A stretch of DNA of 64,000 nucleotides from CAZFLM01 sp964519955 (GTDB lineage Bacteria > Armatimonadota > Chthonomonadetes > Chthonomonadales > CAJBBX01), in NCBI GenBank assembly GCA_964519955.1, contig CAZFLM010000022.1:1-64000 (forward strand), read 5' to 3'. Below the pieces are notes generated by a model. That model did no database searches, was not told where the DNA came from, and was given only the letters and a program-made list of their open reading frames with translations. Positions within the stretch are counted from its first letter, which is position 1, and every line of letters begins with the position of its first letter. Both the position numbers and the translations under genes were made by a program. This document shows, in pieces, positions 51,304 through 59,685 of this stretch.

Positions 51304-52935
51304 ATGGCAATACGCCTCCGACTTCGCTGGGCGCTCTTGTGCGTCGCGGCTACTCAGGGAGCGCTTCTGGCTATCAGTGCCGAGGCATCCCAAACGGTGA
51401 CCGTCGGGCGAGGCGACTCGATCGACAGCTTGGCCCGGAAGTACCACGTCTCCACCAGTGACATCGCGCGAGCAAACGGCATCAAGCCGGATGCAATGGT
51501 GCGCGACGGCACCAAACTCACTATCCCCGATCCCCCCAAGCCCGTTCTGAACGCGGCTACCATTCGCGTCGCCTCGACGGTTCAGGGCGATCGCATCGGC
51601 GTGCGCCTCGGGCCCGGCCAGGAGTACCGCCGCGTCGCGATGGTCGACCATGGCGACCGCGTCGTGGCGACTCACCGGCTGAACGAGTGGACGCAGGTCC
51701 AGTTGGCTGGCGGCAAGACGGGCTGGATCAAGAGCGAGTTCCTGAGCGCTCCGACTGCGGCTGCGCCGGCTCCGGCGCCTGCAGTGGCCCAGCGCCCTGC
51801 CGTCCCGGCCAAGCCCGCGCCCGCCCGCCAGATGGCCACCCTCAAGGGCGACAATGTGATGCTGAGGACCCAGGCGTCCGCCGCTTCGGCGGGCAAGGGG
51901 CTCCTGGACCGCGGCGCCACCGGGCTCGTAGTCGCTCGGCAGAGCGGGTGGGTGCAGCTCAAGTTCAACTCCGGCAGATCCGGATGGGTGCGCGGCGACT
52001 TCGTTCGCGAGTTCTCCAAGGCCGCACCGACGGTTGCGTCTGCCAACTCCGGCCCCAAGGTTGTCACCATCAAGGGCGACAACGTGTCGCTGCGGGCCGC
52101 GGCTGCGGTGTCCAGCAAGCGCCTCGCGCTGATCAACCACGGCGATCACCTGAGCGTGGTCTCGACGTCGGGCCAGTGGGCGAAGGTCGCCTGCAGTGGC
52201 CAGACCGGCTGGGTCCGCCGCGACCTGCTCACCTCGACGCTGTCGGGCTCGGGTTCGAGCGGCACCCGCGTGGCCTGTGTGCGGGGCGACCGCGTTTCCA
52301 TCCGCACCAAGCCGGACGCCACCAGCCGCCGCCTGACGATGGTCGACGACGGTCAGCGCCTGCGCATCGTGGGCCGGCAGGACGGTTGGGCGCAGATCAA
52401 GCTCGCCAGCGGCAAGACCGGCTGGATTCGCGACGACTTCGTCGGCTATACGGCCGCCCGCGTCGCCCGCGTCGAGCGCCGGAGCACCCGCCTCGCGTCC
52501 AACCGCCGCAGCCATCGCCGCGGATCGTGGAGGCACTACAGCAGCCGGCCCGAGTCCGATGCGCCCGAGGCGTCGGACGACGTCATTCGCACCGCCTACA
52601 ACTATCGCGGCACCCGCTACCGCTACGGCGCGAGCGGCGGCGGCGGGTTCGACTGCTCCGGCTTCACCAGCTACGTCTACCGCAAGCAGGGCGTCGCGCT
52701 GCCGCACTCGGCGGCGGGGCAGTTCCAGGAAGGCAAGCGGGTCAAGTCCGGCGAACTGAAGCCCGGCGACCTGGTCTTCTTCCATACGACGCGCCGCGGC
52801 ATCTCGCACGTCGGTATGTTCGTGGGGAAGGGCAAGTTCATTCACGCGTCCAGCGCCGGCGGCCGGGTGCGCGTCGACAGCCTGAACGACGGCTACTACC
52901 AGTCGCGCTACCGCGGGGCACGCCGCGTCCGCTAG
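51304..52935 (+). CDS. LysM - SH3b - NlpC/P60 peptidoglycan endopeptidase
   Basis: Secreted cell-wall hydrolase of 543 aa. Order: signal peptide (about 1-30), LysM (about 32-76, VGRGDSIDSLARKYHVSTSD), four SH3b repeats (about 85-400, each ending in the pattern GWIKSEF, GWVRGDF, GWVRRDL, GWIRDDF), a basic linker (RRSHRRGSWRH), and NlpC/P60 with Cys451 (FDCSGF), His502 (ISHVGMF) and His514 (FIHAS). It cleaves stem peptides, probably during growth or separation. GGAAGGA lies 7 nt before the ATG. The operator at 51145 suggests regulated expression. Confidence 0.93.
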   Translation: MAIRLRLRWALLCVAATQGALLAISAEASQTVTVGRGDSIDSLARKYHVSTSDIARANGIKPDAMVRDGTKLTIPDPPKPVLNAATIRVASTVQGDRIGVRLGPGQEYRRVAMVDHGDRVVATHRLNEWTQVQLAGGKTGWIKSEFLSAPTAAAPAPAPAVAQRPAVPAKPAPARQMATLKGDNVMLRTQASAASAGKGLLDRGATGLVVARQSGWVQLKFNSGRSGWVRGDFVREFSKAAPTVASANSGPKVVTIKGDNVSLRAAAAVSSKRLALINHGDHLSVVSTSGQWAKVACSGQTGWVRRDLLTSTLSGSGSSGTRVACVRGDRVSIRTKPDATSRRLTMVDDGQRLRIVGRQDGWAQIKLASGKTGWIRDDFVGYTAARVARVERRSTRLASNRRSHRRGSWRHYSSRPESDAPEASDDVIRTAYNYRGTRYRYGASGGGGFDCSGFTSYVYRKQGVALPHSAAGQFQEGKRVKSGELKPGDLVFFHTTRRGISHVGMFVGKGKFIHASSAGGRVRVDSLNDGYYQSRYRGARRVR

Positions 52936-52947
52936 CCGAGCCCGGCC

Positions 52948-53052
52948 GCGGTAGGATGGGCCTCCGTGCCCGTCCAGAGCCTGCTGCGGTAGGATGGGCC
53001 TCCGTGCCCGTCCAGAGGCCGCTGCGGTAGGATGGGCCTCCGTGCCCGTCAC
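52948..53052 (+). repeat. three tandem hairpin repeats, 38-bp period
   Basis: The core GGATGGGC begins at 52954, 52992 and 53030, an exact 38-bp period, each with loop CTCCGT. The third right arm ends CA instead of CC. The units are preceded by GCGGTA rather than GTGGTG. Confidence 0.9.
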
Positions 53053-53073
53053 GCGAAGGTCGCCATCCATATG

Positions 53074-53109
53074 ACAAGGGGTTCCTCCACACACGGAGGA
53101 GCCCCTTGT
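53074..53109 (+). terminator. terminator after the LysM/NlpC gene
   Basis: 15-bp stem, left ACAAGGGGTTCCTCC and right GGAGGAGCCCCTTGT (one G-U pair), loop ACACAC. Its end overlaps the -35 box of the cysE promoter. Confidence 0.8.
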
Positions 53110-53137
53110 TGCGTGAATGGCGTCAAGATGCTATACT
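53109..53137 (+). promoter_or_regulatory. sigma-70-type promoter of cysE
   Basis: TTGCGT (53109-53114), 17 bp, TATACT (53132-53137), giving a leader of about 197 nt. Confidence 0.65.
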
Positions 53138-53276
53138 TTTCTCTACCTTTCGGCCCACGGCGGCCCGTGCACCCACGTGCCGGGCGCAAGTGGCGGCTGC
53201 CGTGCGTAGAGTCGACCGTGCGAGCGGTTGCCCCTCGCACAAGTCCGCCTTAGCCTGGATCATGCGCGAGAGCCGT

Positions 53277-53302
53277 GGTGGGATGGGCCTCCGTGCCCGT
53301 CC
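53277..53302 (+). repeat. dispersed hairpin repeat copy (cysE leader)
   Basis: Canonical copy: GGT-GGGATGGGC, CTCCGT, GCCCGTCC, with the flank CGGTGGCACTCAT. It would be transcribed in the cysE leader, 38 bp before the start codon. Confidence 0.88.
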
Positions 53303-53340
53303 GGTGGCACTCATGCATCAGTCGAGTTAGGAGCAAGTGG

Positions 53341-54048
53341 TTGTTCGCCCGTTTGCGAGAGGACGTCCAGTCCGTCATGCGCCGCGACCCCGCGGCGCGT
53401 AACCTGTGGACCGTCCTCATCTACCCGGGGTTCCACGCCATCCTGTGGCACCGGGTGGCGCACGCCTTCTGGACAACCAAGCTCCCGCCCCGCGAGTGCT
53501 GGAAGTGGCTGGCTCGCGCCATCTCGCACGTCTCGCGCGGCCTCACCGGCGTCGAGATCCATCCGGGCGCGCAGATCGGCAGGCGCTTCTTCATCGACCA
53601 CGGCATGGGAGTGGTCATCGGCGAAACGGCCGTCATCGGCGACGATGTTCTGATGTACCACGGCGTCACCCTGGGCGGCACCAGCCTGGAGAAGGTGAAG
53701 CGCCACCCGACCATCGGCAGCAACGTGATGATCGGCATGGGCGCCAAGATCGTGGGCGCCGTCACCATCGGCGACAACTGCAAGATCGGCGCGAACGCCG
53801 TCGTCAACAAGGATATCCCGCCCAACTGCAGCGTGGTGGGCATCCCCGGCAGGATCGTCGTGCGCGATGGCCTTCGCGTGGATGACGACGTGCCGGTGAT
53901 GGACAACGTCATCAACCGTGTGGACCCGCAGGACGCCGTCGTGCGTGAGCTGCGCCAGAGGGTGGAGCTGCTCGAGCAGCACATCGAGAAGCTGGAGCAG
54001 CACCTGCGAGACCACGAGGAGTTCGAGGACCCGCGGCCGGCGCGCTAG
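53341..54048 (+). CDS. cysE: serine O-acetyltransferase
   Basis: First step of cysteine synthesis, acetyl-CoA plus serine to O-acetylserine. 235 aa. The N-terminal helical domain (RDPAARNLWTVLIYPGFHAI, then HRVAHAFW) is followed by hexapeptide repeats (HPGAQIGRRFFIDHGMGVVI, GETAVIGDDVLMYHGVTLGG) and GANAVVNKDIPPNCSVVGIP. The C-terminal 40 residues form a charged coiled coil. I chose the TTG at 53341 because TAGGAGC lies 8 nt upstream; upstream codons read through the repeat. Confidence 0.93.
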   Translation: MFARLREDVQSVMRRDPAARNLWTVLIYPGFHAILWHRVAHAFWTTKLPPRECWKWLARAISHVSRGLTGVEIHPGAQIGRRFFIDHGMGVVIGETAVIGDDVLMYHGVTLGGTSLEKVKRHPTIGSNVMIGMGAKIVGAVTIGDNCKIGANAVVNKDIPPNCSVVGIPGRIVVRDGLRVDDDVPVMDNVINRVDPQDAVVRELRQRVELLEQHIEKLEQHLRDHEEFEDPRPAR

Positions 54049-54120
54049 CATGGCGCCCGGATCGCTTCCACCGAGCGCCCCAATGGCGCCTCGGCACTAC
54101 ATATGGACAGAGGCCATTCC

Positions 54121-55593
54121 ATGTCGCATCGCCGTCTGAAGGCGGCTAGTATCTGCTGCATCGTGTGCGTGACTGCCGGCGCGGCTGCCACGCTGGGCGC
54201 CACCCGCCGCGACCCCGCCGCCGTCCCGTCCGGCGTCTCCGTTGCGGGCATGCCGTGGGGGGGCAAGACCCGCGCCGCCGCGCGCGACTCCCTGCTCGGC
54301 TGGATGAAGCGCGCCGGCGACCACGCCGTCGTGCTCTCCGCTGCGCTGCCGAATGCCGCCGCGCGCGAGTGGAGCGCGCCCTGCGCCAAGCTGGGCCTCA
54401 CGGTCGACGTGGACAGAACCGTGGGCGCGGCCCTGGCGGTGGGGCAGGACGAGGGGCTCTATCAGCGCGTCGTGGGCCTGGTGTCCGGCCGGCGTCCGGT
54501 GACCGTGCCCGTGGCGTGGCGCTTCGATGAGGCGGCCGCCAAGCGCTACCTCGCCAACGCCGTCCTTCCCTCGATCCGGCGGCCCGCCAAGGACGCTCGC
54601 TACCTCGTGCGCGGCGGCGGCGCCCAGGTCGTGCCGGAGCAGTCCGGCCTCGACGTCGATATGAAGGCCGCCCTGGACGCCATCCGCGCCACCGATCCGC
54701 AGAGCGGCGCCGAGGTCGCGCTGCCGCTCAAGGTGGTCCAGCCCCGCATCACGTCGTCGCAGCTCGCGGGCATCGAGGGCGAGGTCTCCTCGTTCAGCAC
54801 CCACTACAGCGAGCGAGGCAACCGCGCCCGCAACATCGAGGTCGCCTGCCGCCACATCGACGGCACCGTGCTGCTCCCCGGCGACGTGTTCTCCTACAAC
54901 GCCGTCGTCGGCCCCCGGGAGTCCGAAGCCGGTTTTCGCATGGCGCCGGTCATCATCCGCGGCAAGCTCGAGGACGGCATGGGTGGCGGTGTCTGCCAGG
55001 TCTCGACAACGCTCTACAATGCCGCGCTCCTGGCCGACCTGGAGATCGTCTCGCGCACGCACCACGCGTTCCCCGTGCACTACGTCTCGCCCGGGCGCGA
55101 CGCTACCGTGGCCTACGGCTCGATCGACTTCCGGTTCAAGAACAACACGGACGCCCCGATCGCGGTGGCCGCGGATGGCTCCGGTGGCCGCGTGCTGATG
55201 CGGGTGTTCGGTAAGCGCGTGCCCGGCCGCGAGGTCCGGCTGGAGCGCACAGGCGTCGAGACGATCGACGCGCCCGTCAAGACCACCGTCGACCCCAAGC
55301 TGCCGCTCGGGAAGCGGGTCCTCGTCGATCCGGGCCGCAGTGGGCATCGCGCCCGCCTGTGGCGCGTGGTCAAGGTGAACGGTCAGCTCTCGAAGCGGGA
55401 GATGATTTCCAGCGACAGCTACTCGGCGTTCACGCGGATCGTGACGGTCAGCCCCGGGTTCGGGCGGTCTCGCACGCCGCGCCCGGCCGGGCAGCCCGTG
55501 GCGCCTGGAAGTGGGGGAGCGCCCGCGCCGGCCCCGTCCGCGTCCGGCGCCTCCGCCACCGCGCCGGCCAGCGCCGGCGGCACTGGGATGTAG
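54121..55593 (+). CDS. VanW-family protein with peptidoglycan-binding-like domain
   Basis: Exported or membrane-anchored protein of 490 aa. N-terminal hydrophobic segment (8-26), a PG_binding_4-like region (about 60-190) and the VanW domain (about 225-360: FSTHYSERGNRARNIEVACR, LLPGDVFSYNAVVGPRESEA, GGGVCQVSTTLYNAALLADL, EIVSRTHHAFPVHYVSPGRD). The C-terminus is Pro/Ala/Gly-rich and disordered. VanW is associated with vancomycin-resistance loci but its activity is unknown; a wall-related role fits the neighbourhood. The start could also be the ATG at 54103. Confidence 0.88.
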   Translation: MSHRRLKAASICCIVCVTAGAAATLGATRRDPAAVPSGVSVAGMPWGGKTRAAARDSLLGWMKRAGDHAVVLSAALPNAAAREWSAPCAKLGLTVDVDRTVGAALAVGQDEGLYQRVVGLVSGRRPVTVPVAWRFDEAAAKRYLANAVLPSIRRPAKDARYLVRGGGAQVVPEQSGLDVDMKAALDAIRATDPQSGAEVALPLKVVQPRITSSQLAGIEGEVSSFSTHYSERGNRARNIEVACRHIDGTVLLPGDVFSYNAVVGPRESEAGFRMAPVIIRGKLEDGMGGGVCQVSTTLYNAALLADLEIVSRTHHAFPVHYVSPGRDATVAYGSIDFRFKNNTDAPIAVAADGSGGRVLMRVFGKRVPGREVRLERTGVETIDAPVKTTVDPKLPLGKRVLVDPGRSGHRARLWRVVKVNGQLSKREMISSDSYSAFTRIVTVSPGFGRSRTPRPAGQPVAPGSGGAPAPAPSASGASATAPASAGGTGM

Positions 55594-55612
55594 TCACCAC
55601 TCAGATTCGGAC

Positions 55613-55654
55613 GAGAGAAGGGCCCCGGTTCGCGCGAACCGGGGCCCTTCTCTC
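55613..55654 (+). terminator. intrinsic terminator after the VanW gene
   Basis: Perfect inverted repeat with 18-20-bp arms (left arm 55613-55632, right arm 55635-55654, centre CGCGCG), core GGGCCCCGGTTCG, followed by TGTTTC. It isolates the dcw cluster from upstream genes. Confidence 0.88.
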
Positions 55655-55716
55655 TGTTTCCGGCATCGCCAGACAAAACCAAGTGGAAAACGAGTGCCGA
55701 ATCGGGTGCGAGGCCC

Positions 55717-55744
55717 TTGACAGTATAGAGCCCCGCGTTATATC
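55717..55744 (+). promoter_or_regulatory. promoter of the dcw cluster (mraZ)
   Basis: Consensus TTGACA (55717-55722), 16 bp, TATATC (55739-55744). The transcript would start near 55751, inside the GTGG repeats. Confidence 0.75.
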
Positions 55745-55746
55745 AT

Positions 55747-55785
55747 GTGGTCACCATGTGGTGACTGGGTGGCGGCGACGTGGTG
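55747..55785 (+). promoter_or_regulatory. candidate MraZ operator repeats
   Basis: Repeated GTGG at 55747, 55757, 55769 and 55780, roughly one helical turn apart (10, 12 and 11 bp), overlapping the predicted transcription start. MraZ is known to bind TGGG/GTGG-type direct repeats upstream of its own gene, so autorepression is likely. Two of the repeats also form GTGGTCACCA-type symmetry. Confidence 0.65.
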
Positions 55786-55812
55786 ACCGCCCACCATTTC
55801 GAGGCGATTTCG

Positions 55813-56271
55813 GTGTCAGAGACCAGCGATTTCGAGTTCTGGGGGGAATTCGAGCACGGCGTGGACGATAAGGGCCGCGTCGTCATTCCCGTCGACTTCC
55901 GGGACGGCTTGGGCGACGAGTTCGTCGTCACACGAGGCCCGGACCACTCGGTGCTGGCCATGCCCATCCCCCTCTGGGAACGGATCGCTCAGACTCTGAA
56001 AGACCGTCTTCTGCAGAGCGATGGCGATATCCTTCAACGTTTGCTCGGCGGAAGAGCAATTGTGAAGCTCGACCCGCAGTACCGGCTGGCCATCCCGAAG
56101 CACCTGCGCGAGTGGGCGGGCATCAGCTCGAGCCACAGCGCCGTGCTCAGTGGCCAGGGCCGGAAGTTCGAGATCTGGAGCAAGGTCAAGTGGGATGGCT
56201 TCATGGAAGGCGGACCGGCTATGTACGAAGCCGCGAGCAACCTGGGCATCCCAGACCTGATAGCGCCGTGA
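55813..56271 (+). CDS. mraZ: transcriptional regulator MraZ
   Basis: DNA-binding ring protein of 152 aa, autoregulator of the dcw cluster. Two SpoVT/AbrB-like halves: FEFWGEFEHGVDDKGRVVIP then VDFRDGL, and AIVKLDPQYRLAIPKHLREW. I chose the GTG at 55813 (GAGG 10 nt upstream, usual MraZ length); a GTG at 55780 would add 11 residues and lies inside the operator repeats. The stop overlaps the rsmH start (GTGA). Confidence 0.9.
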   Translation: MSETSDFEFWGEFEHGVDDKGRVVIPVDFRDGLGDEFVVTRGPDHSVLAMPIPLWERIAQTLKDRLLQSDGDILQRLLGGRAIVKLDPQYRLAIPKHLREWAGISSSHSAVLSGQGRKFEIWSKVKWDGFMEGGPAMYEAASNLGIPDLIAP

Positions 56272-57212
56272 GCGCCCCGGGACACGTGCCGGTCATGCTC
56301 GACGAGGTCGTCGAGTGGCTGGCCCCGCGATCCGGTGGTGTCTGGGTGGATGCCACCCTCGGCCTGGGCGGCTACGCCCGCCGAATCGCCGAGGCAGTCG
56401 GTCCGTCCGGAACGCTCATCGGCATCGACCAGGACGACCAGGCCCTCCAGGCTGCCGCCGCCGCGCTGGCCGATCTCGAAGCATGCTTCGTGCCCGTCAA
56501 GTCGAACTTCAGGCGGCTGCAGTCCGTTCTCGATGAGGCCGGTATCGCCGCGGTCGATGGGGTGGTTGCCGATCTCGGAGTGAGTTCGCTCCAGCTCGAT
56601 TCGGCCGAACGCGGGTTCTCCTGGCGTGCCGATGCGCCGCTGGACCTCCGCATGGACCCGTCGCAAGGCGAGACCGCCGCGCAAGTGCTGGCCCGCGTCG
56701 ACGAGCGCGAGTTGACGAAGGCCCTCTACGAGATAGCGGATGAGCGGTGGGCGGCGCGGATCGCTCGGTTCGTGGTGGAGCGCCGCGCGGCGAAGCCGCT
56801 GGAGACGACGCAGGATTTGGCGGACCTGGTGAGCCGGGCCATACCGAAGTCGGCCTGGCCGCCCAGCATCCACCCGGCGACTCGGTGCTTCATGTGCCTC
56901 CGGGTGATGGTGAACGACGAATACGGGGCGCTGCGCGAGCTGTTGGAAGCCGCGGCGTCCCGGTTGCTTCCCGGAGGCCGCATCGTGGTCGCGAGCTACC
57001 ACTCCGGCGAAGACAGGATCGTGAAGCAAGCGTTCCAGAGGCTGTCGGGGCGCTGTGAGTGCCCGAGGGAGCTTCCCGAGTGTCGATGCGGGGCCAGACG
57101 CGTGCTCCGCGTTCTCACGAAGAAGCCCATCGGCCCATCCGAAGCGGAGATCGCCCGCAACCCAAGAGCCAGGAGCGCGAAGCTGCGGGCGGCGGAGAAG
57201 GTAACGGAATGA
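56268..57212 (+). CDS. rsmH: 16S rRNA (cytosine-1402-N4)-methyltransferase
   Basis: SAM-dependent methyltransferase of 314 aa. It begins GHVPVMLDEVVEWLAP, with the SAM loop VDATLGLGGYARRIAEAVG, then DGVVADLGVSSLQLDSAERG and FSWRADAPLDLRMD. Later motifs are slightly divergent: HPATRCFMCLRVMVNDE (usually TFQALRIAVN) and ASYHSGEDRIVK (usually SFHSLEDR). A Cys-rich patch (CECPRELPECRCG) follows. Start is GTG overlapping the mraZ stop. Confidence 0.95.
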   Translation: MSAPGHVPVMLDEVVEWLAPRSGGVWVDATLGLGGYARRIAEAVGPSGTLIGIDQDDQALQAAAAALADLEACFVPVKSNFRRLQSVLDEAGIAAVDGVVADLGVSSLQLDSAERGFSWRADAPLDLRMDPSQGETAAQVLARVDERELTKALYEIADERWAARIARFVVERRAAKPLETTQDLADLVSRAIPKSAWPPSIHPATRCFMCLRVMVNDEYGALRELLEAAASRLLPGGRIVVASYHSGEDRIVKQAFQRLSGRCECPRELPECRCGARRVLRVLTKKPIGPSEAEIARNPRARSAKLRAAEKVTE

Positions 57213-57250
57213 CGAGAGGGGGCGAGCGCCCCTGATGTAGGAGTATCGAG

Positions 57251-57631
57251 ATGGCGACGATGACAAGCCGGGTGCAGCCCCTCTACAACCCGTCGAGGGC
57301 CCGTGCCGATCACGCGGTGGTGGCCTCGCCGATCGCGCGCCCGATCCGGGGCACGCGGTCGGTCCCGATCAATGCCGCCATGCCCATCGCCATCGCCATG
57401 TGCGCGGCGCTGATGCTGTCGATCTACCTCGGCGGCGTCATGATGCAGTACCAGGCCAACTACCAGCGGGTCGCGTTGAACAACGAGATCAACAGCCTCC
57501 GCCATCGCCAGCAGGAACTCCGGCTCCTGCGCGACGAGGCGAAGCTGGCTGCCAACGCCGAGTCGTGGGCTGCGGCGCAGAAGATGGTCAGGAACGCTCC
57601 CGCGAAGGTTCTCCGTGAGGGAACGAGGTAG
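57251..57631 (+). CDS. ftsL: FtsL-like cell division protein
   Basis: Bitopic division protein of 126 aa: 45-residue basic cytoplasmic tail, transmembrane helix about 46-66 (IAIAMCAALMLSIYLGGVMM), then a short coiled coil (about 70-110, LNNEINSLRHRQQELRLLRD). FtsL sequences are poorly conserved, so the assignment rests on topology, coiled coil and place between rsmH and ftsI. It would bridge FtsB-type protein and FtsI/FtsW. Confidence 0.75.
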   Translation: MATMTSRVQPLYNPSRARADHAVVASPIARPIRGTRSVPINAAMPIAIAMCAALMLSIYLGGVMMQYQANYQRVALNNEINSLRHRQQELRLLRDEAKLAANAESWAAAQKMVRNAPAKVLREGTR

Positions 57632-57637
57632 ACGCAC

Positions 57638-59491
57638 ATGGCTGTACAGGTTCGCCGGCCCGATGAGCTGGGCCGCCGGCTGACCCAGGTAAGCCTCCTC
57701 TTCACGGCGGGCTACGTCTTGCTCGTAGCCCGCCTTGTCGCGCTTCAGGTGATCCAGGGCCACGCACTGCGAGACGACGCCATCAGCGCCCGCTCGTCGC
57801 ACCCGCGCATTGTCCAGGCTCCCCGCGGAGCCATCCTCGATCGGAATGGCCGCCCCCTCGCGCTGACCGTCTACTACGGGACGCTCGTCTGCGACCCGAC
57901 CAAGATCGCGAAGCCCGATGAGGCCGCGGCCATCCTGGCTCGCGTCCTGCGGGGCGACGTCGCGGCGATCCGAGCCAGGCTGAACCCCGTCGTGAAGACG
58001 GTGCCGGTTAGCAAGGAACACCCGAAGGGCATCGTCGAGAGCCGCCGGGAGGTGATCCTGGAGGACCTGAGCGCATCGCAATGCGCCGATCTGCGCGGCG
58101 TGCTGGCCACCACCAAGCCCAAGACGCTGCTCCAGGGCATCTACATCGAGGACTCGACGCGGCGAACCGCCGAGGGCGGACCGGACTGCGCCCAGCTCGT
58201 CGGCCTGGTCCGCGAGGGCGTCGACCACCAGCCGCACGGCATCTCGGGCCTCGAGCGAGGCGCGGAGGCCACTCTCGTTGGCACGCCGGGCCGCTACGAG
58301 GCCGAGTTCGACCGGCGCGGCCGCGTGATACCGGGCACCCAGCGCAAGTGGCTGGACGCCAAGCCCGGTCTCGATGTCCGCGTCTCGGTCGATGCAGCCA
58401 TCCAGCATATCGCGGCCACCGAGCTGCAGGCGGCGATGCAGACCACCCGTGCGAAGGCCGGCACCGTCGTCGTCATCGACCCGCGAACCGGCGACGTGCT
58501 GGCCATGGCGAGCGCGCCCACGTTCGATCCAGCCAACCGGTCTGCCAGTAACCTGACCATCGAGAAGCAGAAGGACCGCGCCTTCATGCGGTACGAGCCT
58601 GGCTCCACCATGAAGGCCATCTCCATCGCCAGCGCCCTCGACGACGGCGACGTCTCGCCCTCGACGACGCTCTACTGCGGCGGCTCGATCAAGATCGGCA
58701 AGCGCGCCCTGAGCTGCGCCGCGCACGGCGACAGCACGAGTTCCGCACATGGCTCGGAGAACCCGACGCAGATCCTGGAGCACTCCTGCAACGTCTGCAC
58801 GGCGCAGATCGGCGCCAAGATGGGGCTGGACCGCCTGGAGGCGCACATCGAGGCGTTTGGGCTCCTCGATCCCGCCGGCCTGGGCCTGCCCGCCGACGCC
58901 CGCGGCCATATCGGCATGGGGCGCGGCCTCCTGGAGCGCGGAGTGGGCAAGGCCGCGCGCGTGGCCTTCGGGCAGTCCGTCGTCGTGACGCCGATGGGCA
59001 TGGCGTACGCCTACGCCGCGCTCGCGAACGGCGGCGTGCCGATGAAGCCCCGCCTCGTGCTGTCACAGGAAGACCCGGACGGCCGCGTGGTGCGTCGCTT
59101 CGACCCGCAGCCTCTGAAGCGCGTCGTGCGGCCGGAGACGGCCCGGTTCATCGTCGCGGCCCTCGAGAAGGCCGTGGTCTCCGGCACCGGCAAGAAGGCT
59201 CAGGTGCCTGGGTACTCGGTGGCCGGCAAGACGGGCACGGCCCAGAAAGTCGCGGAGGGGCACGGCGGCTATGCATCGGGCTGCTTCGTCTCGTCGTTCA
59301 TCGGCATGATCCCCGCGCGCGCACCCCGCGCTGTCATCGCGGTGGTGGTCGACGAGCCGCAGGAGGGGCACCTCGGCGGCGTGGTGGCTGCCCCGGTGTT
59401 CCGCGAGGTGGCCAAGCGCCTGATGTGGCATCTGAAGGTGCCGCCGGACAAGCCTGAGACCGCCAACCAGAAGCTCGTAGCAGCGGAGTAG
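57638..59491 (+). CDS. ftsI: penicillin-binding protein 2/3, FtsI (septal transpeptidase)
   Basis: Class B PBP of 617 aa. Transmembrane helix about 20-42, pedestal domain (ARSSHPRIVQAPRGAILDRN is the start), and transpeptidase with Ser323-x-x-Lys326 (GSTMKAIS), Ser383-Cys-Asn385 (HSCN) and Lys531-Thr-Gly (AGKTGTAQK). No PASTA domains follow. It cross-links septal peptidoglycan with FtsW, which is encoded at the window end. GAGG lies 10 nt before the ATG, and it sits 6 bp after ftsL. Confidence 0.95.
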   Translation: MAVQVRRPDELGRRLTQVSLLFTAGYVLLVARLVALQVIQGHALRDDAISARSSHPRIVQAPRGAILDRNGRPLALTVYYGTLVCDPTKIAKPDEAAAILARVLRGDVAAIRARLNPVVKTVPVSKEHPKGIVESRREVILEDLSASQCADLRGVLATTKPKTLLQGIYIEDSTRRTAEGGPDCAQLVGLVREGVDHQPHGISGLERGAEATLVGTPGRYEAEFDRRGRVIPGTQRKWLDAKPGLDVRVSVDAAIQHIAATELQAAMQTTRAKAGTVVVIDPRTGDVLAMASAPTFDPANRSASNLTIEKQKDRAFMRYEPGSTMKAISIASALDDGDVSPSTTLYCGGSIKIGKRALSCAAHGDSTSSAHGSENPTQILEHSCNVCTAQIGAKMGLDRLEAHIEAFGLLDPAGLGLPADARGHIGMGRGLLERGVGKAARVAFGQSVVVTPMGMAYAYAALANGGVPMKPRLVLSQEDPDGRVVRRFDPQPLKRVVRPETARFIVAALEKAVVSGTGKKAQVPGYSVAGKTGTAQKVAEGHGGYASGCFVSSFIGMIPARAPRAVIAVVVDEPQEGHLGGVVAAPVFREVAKRLMWHLKVPPDKPETANQKLVAAE

Positions 59492-59574
59492 GTCACGGTC
59501 GCCCGGCGTGCGTCCGGGGTCGGCGGTATCATTACTGGGGTCCGTCCTGGCCTAAGGTGGCGCACGAGCGCCGT

Positions 59575-59600
59575 GGTGGGGTGGGCGCCCCCGCCCGCCC
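59575..59600 (+). repeat. dispersed hairpin repeat copy with paired changes (ftsI-murE gap)
   Basis: GGT-GGGGTGGGC, altered loop, right arm GCCCGCCC. Relative to the common copy the left arm A became G and the opposite T became C, so pairing is kept. The 194-bp gap otherwise holds nothing recognisable. Confidence 0.75.
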
Positions 59601-59685
59601 GGTACGACCAATGAGGTGGTAGGGGTCTCCGAGCCTGACGGCTGCGGGGCTCACGAACTGGTGTGGCAACACGAGAGGCACGGCA

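Larger units (their letters stand above)
52936..53340 (+). other. repeat-rich intergenic region before cysE
   Basis: 405 bp without a gene. From left to right: a three-copy hairpin repeat array, a strong terminator, the cysE promoter, a 197-nt leader with a 7-bp hairpin (GTGCGAG 53218-53224 / CTCGCAC 53234-53240), and a fourth repeat copy. I saw no T-box or other known riboswitch. Confidence 0.7.

Noticed and set aside
52948..53302. CRISPR array suggested by regularly spaced repeats
   Set aside because: The spacers are short (about 12-16 bp) and nearly identical to each other, the fourth copy is far away, and no cas gene is present.
53112..53340. Cys T-box or other riboswitch in the cysE leader
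   Set aside because: No TGGNACCGCG-type T-box sequence; the leader holds a simple 7-bp hairpin and a dispersed repeat instead.
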